Counted from the stretch's first letter, positions 27,208-39,156 are shown. The stretch is 64,000 nt of DNA from Rhodanobacter sp. B04 (GCF_002001125.1 NZ_MUNV01000011.1:1-64000); one strand, 5' to 3'. Numbers and translations are program-made. The notes: generated from the letters alone by a model not told the origin.

Positions 27208-28701
27208 ATGCGGGTGAAGTCTGTGATGGTGCTGCGTCCTGTTGTTCGCTCCCTGCGCCTGGCGCCCATCGCGGCGGCGCTGGGATTGCTGGCTGCCTGC
27301 GCCAGCTCCGCCGGCAGTCGGCCGTCGGCGCCAGTCAATGCGCTCTACGGCCAGCTCGACCAGGCCAGCAAAGGCTACGAGACTGCCTTGCAGCAGTCGC
27401 GTGCAGGCGATCTGGAGGCCTCGCAGCTGACCCTCACCAGGTCGCTGGATCAGTTGAAGGCGGCGTCGGCGCAATGCGGCAACACGCCGGGTTGCGATCC
27501 GCAACGGTTCTTCTCGGTGTTCGACCATCTGCTGCGCCTGAAGGATGGCGATTTCGACGATGGCCAGGATCTGAACAGCGACGTCGATCCGTCGCAGGCG
27601 GCCTTGGCCGCCGGCAAGACCGGTGCGGCCAGCCTGCCCGAGGCGCAGCGCAGCGTGACCTTGCTGCACGGGCAGAAGCTGTCCGAGCTGATCGCGATGA
27701 ATGGCCCGGTGAAGGCTGCCCTCGAGATGTGGTTGACCCAATTTCGACCGCAACTGATGGATGCTTACGTCAATTACCAGTACCTGCGCTACCAGATGTG
27801 GCCGCAGTACCAGAAGGCCGATCTGCCCGAGGCACTGCTGTTCGGCATCATGGCGAAGGAGTCGGGAGGCAAGGTGCACGCGGTGTCGCGTTCGGGTGCG
27901 GCCGGCCCGCTGCAGTTCATGTATGCCACCGGCATGCGTTTCGGCCTGGGCATGGACAACGGCTTCGACACACGCTTCGACCCGCAGGCGTCGGCGCGGG
28001 CGAATGCCGAATACCTGAACGAGCAACTGCAGGTCTTCAACAACAACCTCGAGCTCACGATCGGCGCCTACAACGGCGGCGAGGGTCGCATGCGCCGGCT
28101 GGTCGGCGACGACACGTCGGTGAGCTTCTACGATCCGCGCATCTACAACCAGCTGTCGCAGGAAACCCGCGACTATGTACCGTCAGTGCTCGCGGCGGCA
28201 TGGCTGTTCCTGCATCCGGACAGTTACAACCTGCGTTTCCCGCGGGTCGATGGCGCGCCGGGCTCGATCACCCTGCAGCGCCCGGCCTCGCTGTCCGAGC
28301 TCACCGTGTGCCTGGGTTCGACGGCCGGGATGGAAGATGGCTGGTTCCGCACCTTGCGCAATCTCAATCCCAGACTGGACCCGCAGGTAGCCCAGCCGGT
28401 CGGCACTTCGCTGCAGGTGCCCAAGCCGCTGGAGCGGGTGTATGCCTCGCGCTGTGTCGATGGGCCATGGCCGATCCTCGCGCATGACCTGCACAGTGCG
28501 GTGGTACCGGTGGTACAGGCGCCGCCGCCGGAGCCGACGGTGCGCAAGGAACGTCGCTACAAGGTTCGTCCTGGCGACACCTTGATCAGCATCGTGCGCA
28601 ACCTGCATTGCTCAAGCGTGCAGGAAGTCACCGAAATGAACGGGCTCAAGCACCACCATCTCGCCGTGGGTCAGGAGCTCAAGCTGCCGGTCTGCCGGTG
28701 A
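27208..28701 (+). CDS. Lytic transglycosylase with LysM domain (lipoprotein)
   Basis: A 497-residue predicted murein hydrolase. The signal sequence ends in LGLLAAC, a lipobox, so it should be membrane-anchored. A helical region precedes the SLT domain, whose catalytic Glu is in LLFGIMAKESGGKVHAVSRSGAAGPLQFM (about 210-238), followed by NAEYLNEQLQVFNNNLELTIGAYNGGEGRM. A C-terminal LysM module (YKVRPGDTLISIVRNL, about 451-495) binds peptidoglycan. The architecture resembles MltD. An ATG six codons inside is an alternative start. Confidence 0.88.
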   Translation: MRVKSVMVLRPVVRSLRLAPIAAALGLLAACASSAGSRPSAPVNALYGQLDQASKGYETALQQSRAGDLEASQLTLTRSLDQLKAASAQCGNTPGCDPQRFFSVFDHLLRLKDGDFDDGQDLNSDVDPSQAALAAGKTGAASLPEAQRSVTLLHGQKLSELIAMNGPVKAALEMWLTQFRPQLMDAYVNYQYLRYQMWPQYQKADLPEALLFGIMAKESGGKVHAVSRSGAAGPLQFMYATGMRFGLGMDNGFDTRFDPQASARANAEYLNEQLQVFNNNLELTIGAYNGGEGRMRRLVGDDTSVSFYDPRIYNQLSQETRDYVPSVLAAAWLFLHPDSYNLRFPRVDGAPGSITLQRPASLSELTVCLGSTAGMEDGWFRTLRNLNPRLDPQVAQPVGTSLQVPKPLERVYASRCVDGPWPILAHDLHSAVVPVVQAPPPEPTVRKERRYKVRPGDTLISIVRNLHCSSVQEVTEMNGLKHHHLAVGQELKLPVCR

Positions 28702-28711
28702 GGTGGCCTGC

Positions 28712-29149
28712 TCAGGCGACCGCGCTGTTTTGCATCCAGCTTTCAGCGCTACTGCTGCTGCCGTGAACTTCCTTCAGTTCGCGCAGCAGCTGCATCAGCT
28801 GCCGATGTTGCGGCTGCAGGCTGGTGTGCGGAGAATTCTTGGTCTCGTGGTAGGCCACCGCCAGCCACAGCGCGATACCGCGTAGCGCCACTTCGTGGTT
28901 GGTCGAGCAGGCGCGCTCGTAACCGGCCTCGGTTCCCTGGCCCCAGGGCTGGTAGCGCGCTTCCGGCGGCGTGCCGTAGAGATGCGGAAAGTCGCTGCGC
29001 GAGGCCTGGCCGATCTCGCGCAGGGTCAGTGTGCTCAGACGGGTGCGACTGCGCCTGGGCAGGGCGCGAATGCTGCGCTCGATGTCGCGGAACTGGCGGC
29101 CAAGCTGGCGCGCACGCATCATCACGAAGAATGGAGTGAGCAGTTGCAT
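28712..29149 (-). CDS. Conserved hypothetical protein
   Basis: A 145-residue protein with no recognised domain. It is rich in Arg in the first third (RARQLGRQFRDIERSIRALPRRSRTRLS) and contains LREIGQASRSDFPHLYGTP and GIALWLAVAYHETKNSPHTSLQPQHRQLMQLLRELKEVHG. A coding role is supported by a clean start, no overlap with neighbours and its position convergent to the transglycosylase gene. No signal peptide or membrane helix is evident. Confidence 0.6.
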   Translation of the reverse strand: MQLLTPFFVMMRARQLGRQFRDIERSIRALPRRSRTRLSTLTLREIGQASRSDFPHLYGTPPEARYQPWGQGTEAGYERACSTNHEVALRGIALWLAVAYHETKNSPHTSLQPQHRQLMQLLRELKEVHGSSSSAESWMQNSAVA

Positions 29150-29290
29150 GAGTCTCCCCGGTGCTGGAATGCGGCAGCACTGGACGCGCAGCCAAGCGCG
29201 CAGCCTATCGGGATCATCTTCGAAATAGCGCGCAAAGCGTCACAAAATGACGCGCGGCGTCAGTTTTCGGGTTGTGCCAGACTTGTCATC

Positions 29291-30130
29291 TCAGTTGCGT
29301 CCGAGACGCTGCCCCACCTGCACGGCTTGCTGCGGCTGCAGTGCATCGAGTTCGACCGTGCCTTCCGGCAGCAACAGGATCACGGTGGACCCCATGTTGA
29401 AGCGCGCCATTTCGGCGAACCGTTCCAGCGTGATGTGCTGGCCGGCAAACGACTTGCGCCGGATCGACGAGGCATAGGGCGGGATGACCAGTCCGTCCCA
29501 CACGGTGGCCACCGACGAGACCAGGATCGCGCCGACCATCACCACCACGAACGGGCCGTGCTCGCCATCGAAGTGGCAGACCAGTCGTTCGTTGCGTGCG
29601 AACAGGCGCGGGATCGCTTCCACCGCGAACGGCGCCACGCTGAAGATGCGGCCGGGCACGTGCACGGTTTCCTTCAGCGTGCCTTGCAGCGGCATGTGCA
29701 CGCGATGGTAGTCGCGGGGTGACAGATAGACGTTGACGAAGCGGCCATGGCGGTACGGCGCGGCGGCAGCCTCGTCGCCGCCGAGCAGTTCGGCGGCGGT
29801 GTAGTCCTGCCCCTTGGCCTGGAAGATGCGTCCATCGACGATCGCGCCGGACTGGCTGATGCGGCCATCGGCGGGGCACAGCAGCGCGGCCGGGTCCGCA
29901 TCCGCATGGCGCGCGTCGGGGCGCAGCTTGCGCGTGAAGAACGCGTTGAAATGCTGATAGGCCAGCGGATCGGGCTGTGCGGCCTCGGCCATGTTCACGC
30001 GGTAATTGCGTACGATCGTGCCGATCAGCCAGTTCTTCCATGGCGCGAACGTCCAGCGCGTGGCCCAGTAGACCACGCGCGACAAGGCACGATGCGGCAG
30101 GATGTACTGCAGGAATACGTTGAAAGTCAT
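29291..30130 (-). CDS. psd: Phosphatidylserine decarboxylase proenzyme
   Basis: A 279-residue membrane enzyme making phosphatidylethanolamine. Signatures are [43 protein letters not shown] and [14 protein letters not shown] near the C-terminus. The self-cleavage motif, usually LGST, is MGST here; cleavage between Gly and Ser would create the pyruvoyl group, and the scissile residues are intact. It is divergent from prmB. Confidence 0.96.
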   Translation of the reverse strand: MTFNVFLQYILPHRALSRVVYWATRWTFAPWKNWLIGTIVRNYRVNMAEAAQPDPLAYQHFNAFFTRKLRPDARHADADPAALLCPADGRISQSGAIVDGRIFQAKGQDYTAAELLGGDEAAAAPYRHGRFVNVYLSPRDYHRVHMPLQGTLKETVHVPGRIFSVAPFAVEAIPRLFARNERLVCHFDGEHGPFVVVMVGAILVSSVATVWDGLVIPPYASSIRRKSFAGQHITLERFAEMARFNMGSTVILLLPEGTVELDALQPQQAVQVGQRLGRN

Positions 30131-30166
30131 CCGCCCAGTATACGGGGTGAAGCTGCCTGTAGGCCT

Positions 30167-30172
30167 TATAAT
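30167..30172 (+). promoter_or_regulatory. -10 box candidate for prmB
   Basis: A perfect TATAAT lies 32 bases before the preferred prmB start, inside a short palindrome GGCCTTATAATGGCC. A clear -35 is not seen. Confidence 0.4.
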
Positions 30173-30204
30173 GGCCGGCCATCCCGTTGCACTCCTGGAT
30201 CGCC

Positions 30205-31131
30205 GTGACCGCCGAACTCGCCTCCATCATCGACTTCATCCGCTACGGTGCCAGCCGCTTCTCGGCCGCCGGGCTGACCTTCGGCCACAGCCACGACAAC
30301 CCGATCGACGAGGCCACCCACCTGGTCCTGGCCAGCCTGCACCTGCCGCCGGACATTCCGCCGGCGTATGGTGCGGGCAGGCTCACGGCGGCCGAGCGCG
30401 AGAACGTGCTGGCGCTGATTGAGCGCCGCGTGACCGAGCGCCTGCCGGTGGCCTACCTGGTCGGCGAAACCTGGTTCGCCGGGCTGAAATTCAAGAGCGA
30501 CCGCCGCGCGCTGGTGCCGCGCTCGCCGATCGCCGAGCTGATCGAGTCGGGCTTTGCGCCATGGCTGGACGAGCGCCATATCGAGCGCGCACTGGACCTG
30601 TGCACCGGATCGGGCTGCATCGGCATCGCGATGGCCGAGTACAACCCGCAGTGGCAGGTCGACCTCGTCGACATCAGCGACGAGGCGCTGTCGCTGGCGC
30701 GCGAGAACATCGTGTTCCAGCATGTCGAGGGGCGGGTCGAGGCGATCCAGTCCGACCTGTTTGCGGGGGTGAAAGGGCGTCGTTACGACCTGATCGTCTC
30801 CAATCCGCCGTACGTCACCGAAGCCGAATACTCGGCGTTACCGGGTGAGTACGCGCATGAGCCGAAGCTGGGCCTGACCTCGGGCGCCGATGGCCTCGAC
30901 CTGTGCCTGCGCATGCTGGACGAGGCCGCCGACTACCTTACCGAGGACGGCCTGCTGATCGTCGAAGTGGGCGAAAGCGAGCATGCGCTGGCCGCCCTGC
31001 TGCCGGAAGTCCCGTTCATCTGGATCGAGTTCAAGGTGGGCCAGATGGGCATATTCGCGCTGGAGCGACGCGATCTGATCGAGCACGCTGCGGCGATCCG
31101 TGCGGCGGCTGCGGCGCGCCGCATCGCCTGA
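30205..31131 (+). CDS. prmB: Ribosomal protein L3 glutamine methyltransferase
   Basis: A 308-residue N5-glutamine methyltransferase acting on ribosomal protein L3. The SAM motif is [20 protein letters not shown], the catalytic NPPY motif is in [39 protein letters not shown], and [14 protein letters not shown] precedes them, a PrmB hallmark distinguishing it from PrmC. GTG at 30205 is preferred ([19 protein letters not shown]); TTG at 30187 would add six residues. Confidence 0.93.
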   Translation: MTAELASIIDFIRYGASRFSAAGLTFGHSHDNPIDEATHLVLASLHLPPDIPPAYGAGRLTAAERENVLALIERRVTERLPVAYLVGETWFAGLKFKSDRRALVPRSPIAELIESGFAPWLDERHIERALDLCTGSGCIGIAMAEYNPQWQVDLVDISDEALSLARENIVFQHVEGRVEAIQSDLFAGVKGRRYDLIVSNPPYVTEAEYSALPGEYAHEPKLGLTSGADGLDLCLRMLDEAADYLTEDGLLIVEVGESEHALAALLPEVPFIWIEFKVGQMGIFALERRDLIEHAAAIRAAAAARRIA

Positions 31132-31143
31132 GGGACCCTGTTG

Positions 31144-31610
31144 CGTGGAATTGGGCACGCCGCGCTTGTGGCTCGATGCATTGCGCGTGGCCGAGCCGAA
31201 GTGGATACCCCGGGTGGCTGGTTCCAGCGTGCGATCCGTTTGGGCGAGAGTGGGGGAGTTGATTGGCGACCTGGGCATTCACATGCCTCCGGACGTCGAT
31301 GGTGCGGTCGAATTTGGAGCCAGCATCGCGCTGGCCCATCGGAGCAGGGACTACGCATGTGAGGCGGTGCACGCGCTATTCGAACTGGTGTCCGATCGCT
31401 TCGGCCGGCGCCGCATCAACGCCTCGGTCGATCCGCGCAACCTGGCCAGCATGGCGGTACGGGCGCGCGCTCGGCATGTGGCAGGAGGTGCTTCACCGGG
31501 AAAGCCTGTGGCTGCACGGTGAATGGGTCGACGACGTGGTGTCTGCGCTGTTGGCCGGCGAATGGCGTGCCAGGCAGTCCACTGGCCCGGTCCGAGCGTC
31601 ATCGCGTTAA
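31144..31610 (+). pseudogene. Degraded GNAT-family N-acetyltransferase
   Basis: The region encodes recognisable GNAT (RimJ/RimL-like) pieces in two frames. From a GTG at 31144 it reads ELGTPRLWLDALRVAE, then jumps to GELIGDLGIHMPPDVDGAVEFGASIALAHRSRDYACEAVHALFELV and NASVDPRNLASMAV. Around 31453-31466 the frame shifts, and the next frame continues RALGMWQEVLHRESLWLHGEWVDDVVSALLAGEWRAR to a stop at 31610. A stretch of roughly 60-70 residues usual between the first two blocks is missing. An internal deletion plus a frameshift indicate a decaying gene between prmB and aroC. Confidence 0.75.
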
Positions 31611-31643
31611 GCTGTGAGGGTTTCCCTCGGACGTCCAAATCCC

Positions 31644-32732
31644 GTGTCCAGCAATTCCTTCGGCAAGCTCTTCACTGTCACCACCTTCGGCGAAAGCCAC
31701 GGCCCGGCCATCGGCTGCGTGATCGACGGCTGTCCGCCGGGGCTTCCGATCAGCACCGAGGAATTCCGTCAGGATCTGGATCGTCGCGCCACCGGCCGAA
31801 GCCGCTACACCTCGCAGCGGCACGAGGCGGATGAGGTGGAGATCCTCTCCGGCGTCTACGAGGGCAGGACCACCGGCACGCCGATCGCGCTGCTGATCCG
31901 CAATACCGATCAGCGCAGCAAGGATTACGGCGACATCGTGTCGACCTTCCGCCCCGGCCATGCCGATTACACCTATTGGCAGAAATACGGCATCCGCGAT
32001 CCGCGTGGCGGCGGACGTTCGTCCGCCCGCGAAACCACGATGCGGGTGGCTGCCGCTGTGATCGCCAAGAAATGGCTGGCCGAACGCCACGGCGTGCATG
32101 TGCGTGGCTATCTGGCGCAAATCGGCGATGTCACGCCGGATGCATTCGACTGGAATGCGGTGGAGCAGAACCCGTTCTTCTGGCCCGCCGCGGAGCAGGT
32201 GCCGGCGTTGGAAGCCTATGTGAATGCGCTGCGCAAATCCGGCGATTCGGTCGGCGCGCGCGTCAACGTGGTCGCCGACGGCGTGCCGCCGGGTTGGGGC
32301 GAGCCGATCTACGGCAAGCTGGACGGCGACCTGGCCAGCGCGCTGATGTCGATCAACGCGGTGAAGGGCGTGGAGATCGGCGACGGTTTCGCGGCGGTCA
32401 GCCAACGCGGAAGCCAGCATCGCGACGAAATGCATTTGGACGGCTTTACGTCCAATCATGCCGGTGGCATCCTTGGCGGCATCAGCACGGGGCAGGCAGT
32501 CACCGCCTCGATCGTGCTCAAGCCCACTTCCAGCATCCTGATTCCCGGCCATAGCGTGAACCTGGCCGGCGAGCCGGTGGAGGTGGTGACCAAGGGGCGC
32601 CACGATCCTTGCGTCGGCATCCGCGCCACACCCATCGCCGAGGCGATGATGGCCATGGCGCTGATGGATCACGCGCTGCGCCATCGCGCCCAGTGCGCAG
32701 ACGTAGGCGCGGTGGTGCCACGCATCCCGTGA
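31644..32732 (+). CDS. aroC: Chorismate synthase
   Basis: A 362-residue FMN-dependent enzyme making chorismate, the last step of the shikimate pathway. Signatures are [79 protein letters not shown] and [19 protein letters not shown] at 31644 gives the family start and length (E. coli AroC has 361 residues); an earlier GTG at 31614 would add ten residues. Confidence 0.97.
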   Translation: MSSNSFGKLFTVTTFGESHGPAIGCVIDGCPPGLPISTEEFRQDLDRRATGRSRYTSQRHEADEVEILSGVYEGRTTGTPIALLIRNTDQRSKDYGDIVSTFRPGHADYTYWQKYGIRDPRGGGRSSARETTMRVAAAVIAKKWLAERHGVHVRGYLAQIGDVTPDAFDWNAVEQNPFFWPAAEQVPALEAYVNALRKSGDSVGARVNVVADGVPPGWGEPIYGKLDGDLASALMSINAVKGVEIGDGFAAVSQRGSQHRDEMHLDGFTSNHAGGILGGISTGQAVTASIVLKPTSSILIPGHSVNLAGEPVEVVTKGRHDPCVGIRATPIAEAMMAMALMDHALRHRAQCADVGAVVPRIP

Positions 32733-32763
32733 CGCGACACATGCCGTATCCGGAGTCACGCTC

Positions 32764-33756
32764 ATGACCGACAAGCCACGCGTCTGGATTTCGCGTCCTA
32801 CCTTCCCCGGCATCATTGCCCGGCTTGAGCCGCATTTCGAGGTGACGGCCGAGGCGGAGGAAAGGAAGTTCAGCTCCTCGGAGCTGGCGGCAAAGCTGGC
32901 CGGTCAGGATGCTGCGATTGTCGGCCTGAAGGACCGCATCGGGCCGGCAGAAATTGGCCAGGCGACAAGGCTGCGCATCGTCGCCAATCTCGGCGTCGGT
33001 TACGACAACCTCGATCTGGATGCGCTGAGCGCGGCCGGCATTGCCGCCTCGAACACGGCCGACGTGCTCAACGAGAGCGTGGCCGACTACGCCTGGGCAT
33101 TGATGCTTGGCGCGGCACGCCGGATGAATGCCGCCGAGCGCTGGCTGCGTGCCGGGCACTGGCATGCCACCGAGTTCAGGCAATGGCTGGGTACTGACGT
33201 CCGTGGCCATACGCTGGGCATTCTCGGCATGGGACGCATCGGCCAGGCGATTGCACGGCGTGCCGTCGGTTTCGGCATGCCGGTGATCTACCACAACCGT
33301 TCGCCGTTGCCGGAGGCGGACGAGCGTGCCTGCGACGCGCGCTATGTGGACAAGTCGCAGCTGCTGCGCGAGTCCGATTTCCTGATCCTGGTGCTGCCGT
33401 TGACGCCGCAGACCCGGCACGCGATCGGCGCGCCCGAGCTGGCACAGATGAAACCGACCGCGATGCTGGTGAATGTGGCGCGTGGCGGCATCGTGGACGA
33501 CGCGGCGCTGGCGACGGCCCTGCGCGAGAAACGGCTGGCCGGGGCCGCGCTGGACGTGTTCGAGCGTGAGCCGGCCGTGCATCCGGGCCTGCTCGAGCTG
33601 GACAATGTCGTGCTCAGCCCGCATATCGCCAGCGCCAGTCAGGAAACGCGCCGCGCCATGACCGCACTGGCCGTCGACAATGTCCTGGCGCTGTTCGGCC
33701 ACGGCCCGCATGCCGGGCGGCCGCCCACCATCCTCAACCCGAACGTGCTGGCTTGA
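32764..33756 (+). CDS. D-isomer 2-hydroxyacid dehydrogenase
   Basis: A 330-residue NAD(P)-dependent dehydrogenase of the D-2-hydroxyacid family, close in character to glyoxylate/hydroxypyruvate reductase (GhrB) enzymes. The Rossmann motif is LGILGMGRIGQAIARR. The catalytic Arg is in VNVARGGIVDD, Glu in VFEREPAVHPG and His in LSPHIASASQETR. GGAG precedes the ATG. Substrate (glyoxylate, hydroxypyruvate or glycerate) is not decided by sequence. Confidence 0.88.
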   Translation: MTDKPRVWISRPTFPGIIARLEPHFEVTAEAEERKFSSSELAAKLAGQDAAIVGLKDRIGPAEIGQATRLRIVANLGVGYDNLDLDALSAAGIAASNTADVLNESVADYAWALMLGAARRMNAAERWLRAGHWHATEFRQWLGTDVRGHTLGILGMGRIGQAIARRAVGFGMPVIYHNRSPLPEADERACDARYVDKSQLLRESDFLILVLPLTPQTRHAIGAPELAQMKPTAMLVNVARGGIVDDAALATALREKRLAGAALDVFEREPAVHPGLLELDNVVLSPHIASASQETRRAMTALAVDNVLALFGHGPHAGRPPTILNPNVLA

Positions 33757-33796
33757 GTCCGGCCCGACCATCCCCCCGAACGAAGAACCCCATTAC

Positions 33797-34828
<1,032 letters not shown>

Positions 34829-34830
34829 CC

Positions 34831-35112
34831 ATGCGTTACCTGCCAATTCTGGGAGTGCTGGGGTTCATGCTGTCGGCGGCTGCGTGGGCCGACGACGGCA
34901 AGCCGGTCCAGGCGCCAGCGCCGTTGCACCAGGCACGGCAACGCCTGGCGCAGCACGAGGCTGAAGTGAAGCGTCTGCAGCGGGATGTCGACCGCCAGGA
35001 GTCGGACAGCAAGCAGGCCAGCGAGCGCCTGCAGCAGCAGGATCAGACGATCGCCGAGCTGCAGAAGCAGCTGGATGCGCTGCGTGCCCAATCGTCGGGC
35101 AAGCAGCACTGA
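34831..35112 (+). CDS. Small exported coiled-coil protein
   Basis: A 93-residue protein starting two bases after asd. A signal peptide (MRYLPILGVLGFMLSAAAWA) is followed by a heptad-rich helical region from about residue 30 to 88 (ARQRLAQHEAEVKRLQRDVD, ERLQQQDQTIAELQKQLDAL), predicted to form a coiled coil in the periplasm. Its position between asd and fimV suggests an envelope role, possibly with FimV; this is inference. Confidence 0.7.
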   Translation: MRYLPILGVLGFMLSAAAWADDGKPVQAPAPLHQARQRLAQHEAEVKRLQRDVDRQESDSKQASERLQQQDQTIAELQKQLDALRAQSSGKQH

Positions 35113-35119
35113 GCGCATG

Positions 35120-35143
35120 GCTGCAGTGAGAACGCACTGCAGC
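35120..35143 (+). terminator. Hairpin after asd operon
   Basis: GCTGCAGTG (35120-35128) and CACTGCAGC (35135-35143) form a perfect 9-bp stem with a six-base loop just after the small coiled-coil gene. No T-run follows, so it may be a weak or factor-dependent terminator or an mRNA-stabilising hairpin. Confidence 0.45.
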
Positions 35144-35276
35144 AATGTATCGCAAGTATTCGCCCCACCTATTGTTGATTGGCCTGCATGTAACTAAAGT
35201 GGCAACTCGTTAGGGCCGCAGCCGCCACCGCGGTAATACCAAGAATGGCGCCAGGGATCGTTCGGGGGAGCACACA

Positions 35277-37625
35277 ATGAATCGTTCGTTGAAGTTGTCG
35301 ATGTTGATGGCATTGGCACTGGGCAGCAGTCAGGTGATGGCGCTCGACCTTGGCCAGATCCAGGTCAAATCGGCGCTGGGCCAGCCGCTGCTGGCGGAAA
35401 TCCCCCTGCATCCGGCCAATCCAGGTGAACTGAAGAACCTTACCGTCCAGCTCGCATCCAGCGAGGACTTCGTCCGCGCCGGTATCGCCGGCGGCCGTAC
35501 CGCGATCCCGCTGCATTTCAGCGTCGCCGATGCCGGTACGGGCCACCCGGTCATCCGCATTACCAGCAGCGTGGCCGTGGACGATCCCTACCTCGACCTG
35601 CTGATCGAGGTGAACGGCCATGCCGGCAAGAGCGTGCGCGAGTTCGCCATCCTGCTGGATCCGCCGGGTGCGCAGCCTGCGGCTCCGGCCGCCGCTCCCG
35701 TGCAGGCACAGCCAGTCCACAGCAGCCGCGCCACCAATGCCACCACCACGGCAGCTTCCAAGCCGGTGCACGCGGCGCCGGCCGCCACGGCCGGCAACGG
35801 CCAGTACGGTCCGGTCGAGCGCGGTCAGACGCTGTCATCGATTGCCCGCAGCACGGCGCCCGCTGGCGTCGATGTGCAGCAAATGATGCTGGCGCTCAAA
35901 CAGGCCAACCCGGATGCGTTTTACCGTGACAACATCAACGCCCTGAAGAGCGGCTCGGTGCTGCGCGTGCCCACGTCTGCGGAAGCGCAGGCGATCGCCA
36001 TGGCCGCAGCGGTTGCCGAAGTGCGCCGCCAGAACAGCGACTGGCGCGCTGGCGTGCCGGCCAAGCCCAGCGTGGTCGCCGACGCGGCGACCCGATCCGC
36101 TTCCAGCGCGTCCGGCAATACCTCCAGCGGCGCAGGTGACCGTCTTGCACTGGTTCCGGCAAAGGACGTCAACGGATCCGGCGCCGAAGGTGGCAGTGCC
36201 GCAGGCAAGGGCGACAAGTCCGCCGCCAGCCTGCGCCAGGATCTGTTGCGTACCCAGGAAAGCCTGGCCAGCCTGCAGCAGCAAAGCGCCGACCTGAAGA
36301 CCCGTCTGAAGGACCTGACGGACATCAATGGCAAGAACGAGCATCTGCTCTCGCTCAAGGACAGCGAGATCGCCGAATTGCAGAACCAGCTGGCCGCCGC
36401 ACGCAAGGCGGCAGGCCAGCCCGCTGTGGCGAGCGCCGCGACGGCAGCCAAGCCGGCGGCGCCTGCCGGTGTCGCAGAAGCCTCCACGGCAGCGCCCGCG
36501 TCACAAGCCAAGCCGGAAGCTGCATCGGCCGGCAGCGCAAGCACGCCGGCGGCGGCCGCGTCCACCGCGGCGACTGCGGCCGCCACTGCCTCCAGCGCGC
36601 CGGCTGCGGTGCCCACAGCGCCGGCAGCCGCGGCAACGCCGATCAAGCCGGCCGCCAAGCCCATCGCTCACCCGAGCCCTGCGCCGGTCGAGCAGCCCTG
36701 GTACATGCAGACATGGGCCTGGGCTGCTGGTGCGGGCGCCATCGTGGTGCTGCTCCTGCTGGCCCTGCTTGGTCGCAGGCGCAAGCCGGCGGCAGGCGTG
36801 GCGGCGAAATCCGCCTCGTCGCTGGCCGACCGCTTCGGCACGGCTCCGGCAGCAGGTCAGGACCTGGTCAGTGGCGACGATATCGACCAGGAAGAACTGC
36901 TCGACCAGCTGGCCGAGCACCCGGATGACATCGGCCTGCACCTGGAGCTGGTTACCCTGTATTACTCGCGGCGCGACGTCGAGCATTTCGAGGCCGCGGC
37001 CGAGGCGATGCACGCCCACATCACCGACCCGCAGCAGGACGAGTGGCAGGACGTGGTGCACATGGGCGAAGACCTGGTGCCAGGCCATCCGCTGTTCGAC
37101 CACCACGTCGAGCCGCCGATGCACGAGGACGCCGAGGCACATCACCCGTTCAACATCGACGACTACCATGCCGATGGCGATGCGCCCACGGTGGTGTCGG
37201 CGATGCCGCCAATGCCGCCGCAGGCCCCGAAGAAGGTCAGCGAATACAGCTTCAATTTCGATCTGACCCATCCTGCTGCTGCCGCCGATACTGCAGCGCC
37301 CCCCCCGGCCGCCGCGGACGATGCCACGGTGATGGCACCGCTGGTGTCGGATGCGCATGCGCCAGAGGCTCGGCACGATGCCGAGCCGACTTCGAGCTGG
37401 CATTTCGAGGAGCCGGACAGCGCGCACCTGCATCATGCCGACGATCACGGCAGCGACCTGGGTGAATTCAACGATGACCCGATCGACACCAAACTCGACC
37501 TGGCCCGCGCCTATGTGGACATGGGTGATGCCGATGGCGCCCGCGCGATGTTGAGCGAGGTGATGAAGGAGGGCAGCCAGATGCAGCGGGATGTCGCCAA
37601 GCGCCTGCTCGATACCCTGCACTGA
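35277..37625 (+). CDS. fimV: FimV/TspA-like polar hub protein
   Basis: A 782-residue inner-membrane protein of the FimV family, which organises the cell pole and promotes type IV pilus and secretion functions. Residues 1-22 are a signal peptide; the periplasmic part starts [22 protein letters not shown] (FimV N-terminal domain), has a LysM-like region near 180-225 ([16 protein letters not shown]) and a coiled coil near 315-380, then Ala/Pro-rich linkers. A transmembrane segment lies near 478-500 ([21 protein letters not shown]). The acidic cytoplasmic tail ends in the conserved FimV C-terminal motif [26 protein letters not shown]. Confidence 0.93.
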   Translation: MNRSLKLSMLMALALGSSQVMALDLGQIQVKSALGQPLLAEIPLHPANPGELKNLTVQLASSEDFVRAGIAGGRTAIPLHFSVADAGTGHPVIRITSSVAVDDPYLDLLIEVNGHAGKSVREFAILLDPPGAQPAAPAAAPVQAQPVHSSRATNATTTAASKPVHAAPAATAGNGQYGPVERGQTLSSIARSTAPAGVDVQQMMLALKQANPDAFYRDNINALKSGSVLRVPTSAEAQAIAMAAAVAEVRRQNSDWRAGVPAKPSVVADAATRSASSASGNTSSGAGDRLALVPAKDVNGSGAEGGSAAGKGDKSAASLRQDLLRTQESLASLQQQSADLKTRLKDLTDINGKNEHLLSLKDSEIAELQNQLAAARKAAGQPAVASAATAAKPAAPAGVAEASTAAPASQAKPEAASAGSASTPAAAASTAATAAATASSAPAAVPTAPAAAATPIKPAAKPIAHPSPAPVEQPWYMQTWAWAAGAGAIVVLLLLALLGRRRKPAAGVAAKSASSLADRFGTAPAAGQDLVSGDDIDQEELLDQLAEHPDDIGLHLELVTLYYSRRDVEHFEAAAEAMHAHITDPQQDEWQDVVHMGEDLVPGHPLFDHHVEPPMHEDAEAHHPFNIDDYHADGDAPTVVSAMPPMPPQAPKKVSEYSFNFDLTHPAAAADTAAPPPAAADDATVMAPLVSDAHAPEARHDAEPTSSWHFEEPDSAHLHHADDHGSDLGEFNDDPIDTKLDLARAYVDMGDADGARAMLSEVMKEGSQMQRDVAKRLLDTLH

Positions 37626-37652
37626 GTCGAGCCGCATGCGGCAAGCATGAAG

Positions 37653-37681
37653 AAACCGGGCCGGCCTTGCCGGCCCGGTTT
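37653..37681 (+). terminator. Terminator-type hairpin after fimV
   Basis: AAACCGGGCCGGC (37653-37665) and GCCGGCCCGGTTT (37669-37681) form a perfect 13-bp stem with a CTT loop. The T-run is only three bases. Confidence 0.75.
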
Positions 37682-37735
37682 CGTTGCCGGGCTGCTAATC
37701 TCTCGTGTCTTCAAAGCCGGCTCTTGTACATCCCC

Positions 37736-38518
37736 ATGCGTATTGCTCTTGGCATCGAATACGACGGCACCGATTTTTCCGGCTGGCAACGCCTAAAAAC
37801 CGATGCCAGCGTGCAGGGGGCGGTCGAGCAGGCGCTGTCGGCGGTGGCTGCGCATCCGGTCGAGATCAGCTGCGCCGGACGCACCGATGCCGGTGTGCAT
37901 GGACGTTGCCAGGTGGTGCACTTCGACACCGAGGCGCGGCGCGACATGCGCGGCTGGGTGCTTGGTACCTGTTCGAACCTGCCCGCCAGCGTCGCGGTGC
38001 TGTGGGCGCAACCGGTGCTGGAAAGCTTTCACGCACGCTATGCCGCGCGCAGTCGCCGTTACCGCTATCAGATCCTCAATCGCCCGGTACGCGCAGCACT
38101 GGATGCGCGCTATGTCACCTGGGAGCGCTTGCCATTGGACGCCGGGCGCATGCACCTGGCGGCGCAGGCCTTGCTCGGCGAACACGACTTCAGCGCATTC
38201 CGCGCATTGTCCTGCCAGGCGGCGCATCCGCGCCGCACGGTGCTGGCGGTGAACGTGCGGCGCGAGGGCGAGCAGGTCCTCATCGAGATCGAGGCGAATG
38301 CCTTCCTGCACCATATGGTGCGCAATATCGTGGGTTCGCTGCTGCCGATCGGCCGCGCCGAGCAGCCGGTCGAATGGATGGCCGAACTGCTGGCCGGCTG
38401 CGACCGCCAGGTGGCCGGGCCGACCGCACCGGCTACCGGGCTGACCTTTGTCGGCCCGCGTTACGAGAGGTACTGGGGTTTGCCTGCGGATGTCTGCCTG
38501 GCAGGTGCAGGCGAATGA
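37736..38518 (+). CDS. truA: tRNA pseudouridine(38-40) synthase
   Basis: A 260-residue enzyme modifying the tRNA anticodon arm. Catalytic Asp51 is in [34 protein letters not shown] opens the protein and [14 protein letters not shown] is near the C-terminus. The ATG at 37736 gives the standard N-terminus. Its stop overlaps trpF (ATGA). Confidence 0.97.
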   Translation: MRIALGIEYDGTDFSGWQRLKTDASVQGAVEQALSAVAAHPVEISCAGRTDAGVHGRCQVVHFDTEARRDMRGWVLGTCSNLPASVAVLWAQPVLESFHARYAARSRRYRYQILNRPVRAALDARYVTWERLPLDAGRMHLAAQALLGEHDFSAFRALSCQAAHPRRTVLAVNVRREGEQVLIEIEANAFLHHMVRNIVGSLLPIGRAEQPVEWMAELLAGCDRQVAGPTAPATGLTFVGPRYERYWGLPADVCLAGAGE

Positions 38519-39156
38519 CGCGGACTCGCATCAAGTGCTGCGGCATGACCCGCGTCGAGGATGCATTGCTCGCCGCGCGGCTGGGTGCGGATGCGATCGG
38601 GCTGGTGTTCACCGCACGCAGCAAACGGCGGGTGACGATGGCGCAGGCGCAGGCGATCCGTCGCGCGCTGCCGCCGTTCGTCGCCTGCGTGGCGCTGTTC
38701 ATGGACGACGAGGCGCTCTTCGTCGAGGAGGCGATCGCTGCGGTGCAGCCGGATCTGCTGCAGTTCCATGGCGACGAGCGCGACGACTGGTGCGCGCAGT
38801 TCGGCCGCCCCTGGCTCAAGGCCATCGCGATGGGCGGCGGCGCAGCGGCGTTGCCGCGGCTGCGCGCCCACCCGGGCGCGGCGGGGCTGCTGCTGGACGG
38901 GCACGGCCTCGGCGAGGCCGGAGGCAGCGGCAAGGCGTTCGACTGGTCGCTGCTGCCGCACGATCTCGCGCAGCCGCTGATCCTTGCCGGCGGCCTGCAT
39001 GCAGGCAACGTGGGTGCGGCGGTTCGCATGACGCGACCGTGGGCGGTGGATGTGGCCAGCGGGGTGGAATCGGCACCGGGCATCAAGGATGCGACCAGGC
39101 TGGCGGACTTCATGGCAGCCGTGCAGGCGGCGGACGGGACGGAAGGACAATCATGA
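38515..39156 (+). CDS. trpF: Phosphoribosylanthranilate isomerase
   Basis: A 213-residue (beta/alpha)8 enzyme of tryptophan synthesis. The catalytic Cys lies in [36 protein letters not shown] and [13 protein letters not shown] with [15 protein letters not shown] are family signatures. It overlaps truA at its start and the JmjC gene at its end, so the three are one transcript. Confidence 0.96.
   Translation: MTRTRIKCCGMTRVEDALLAARLGADAIGLVFTARSKRRVTMAQAQAIRRALPPFVACVALFMDDEALFVEEAIAAVQPDLLQFHGDERDDWCAQFGRPWLKAIAMGGGAAALPRLRAHPGAAGLLLDGHGLGEAGGSGKAFDWSLLPHDLAQPLILAGGLHAGNVGAAVRMTRPWAVDVASGVESAPGIKDATRLADFMAAVQAADGTEGQS

Noticed and set aside
29291-30130. Inactive phosphatidylserine decarboxylase because of MGST instead of LGST
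   Set aside because: The scissile Gly-Ser is intact and only the preceding hydrophobic residue differs; other motifs are complete.
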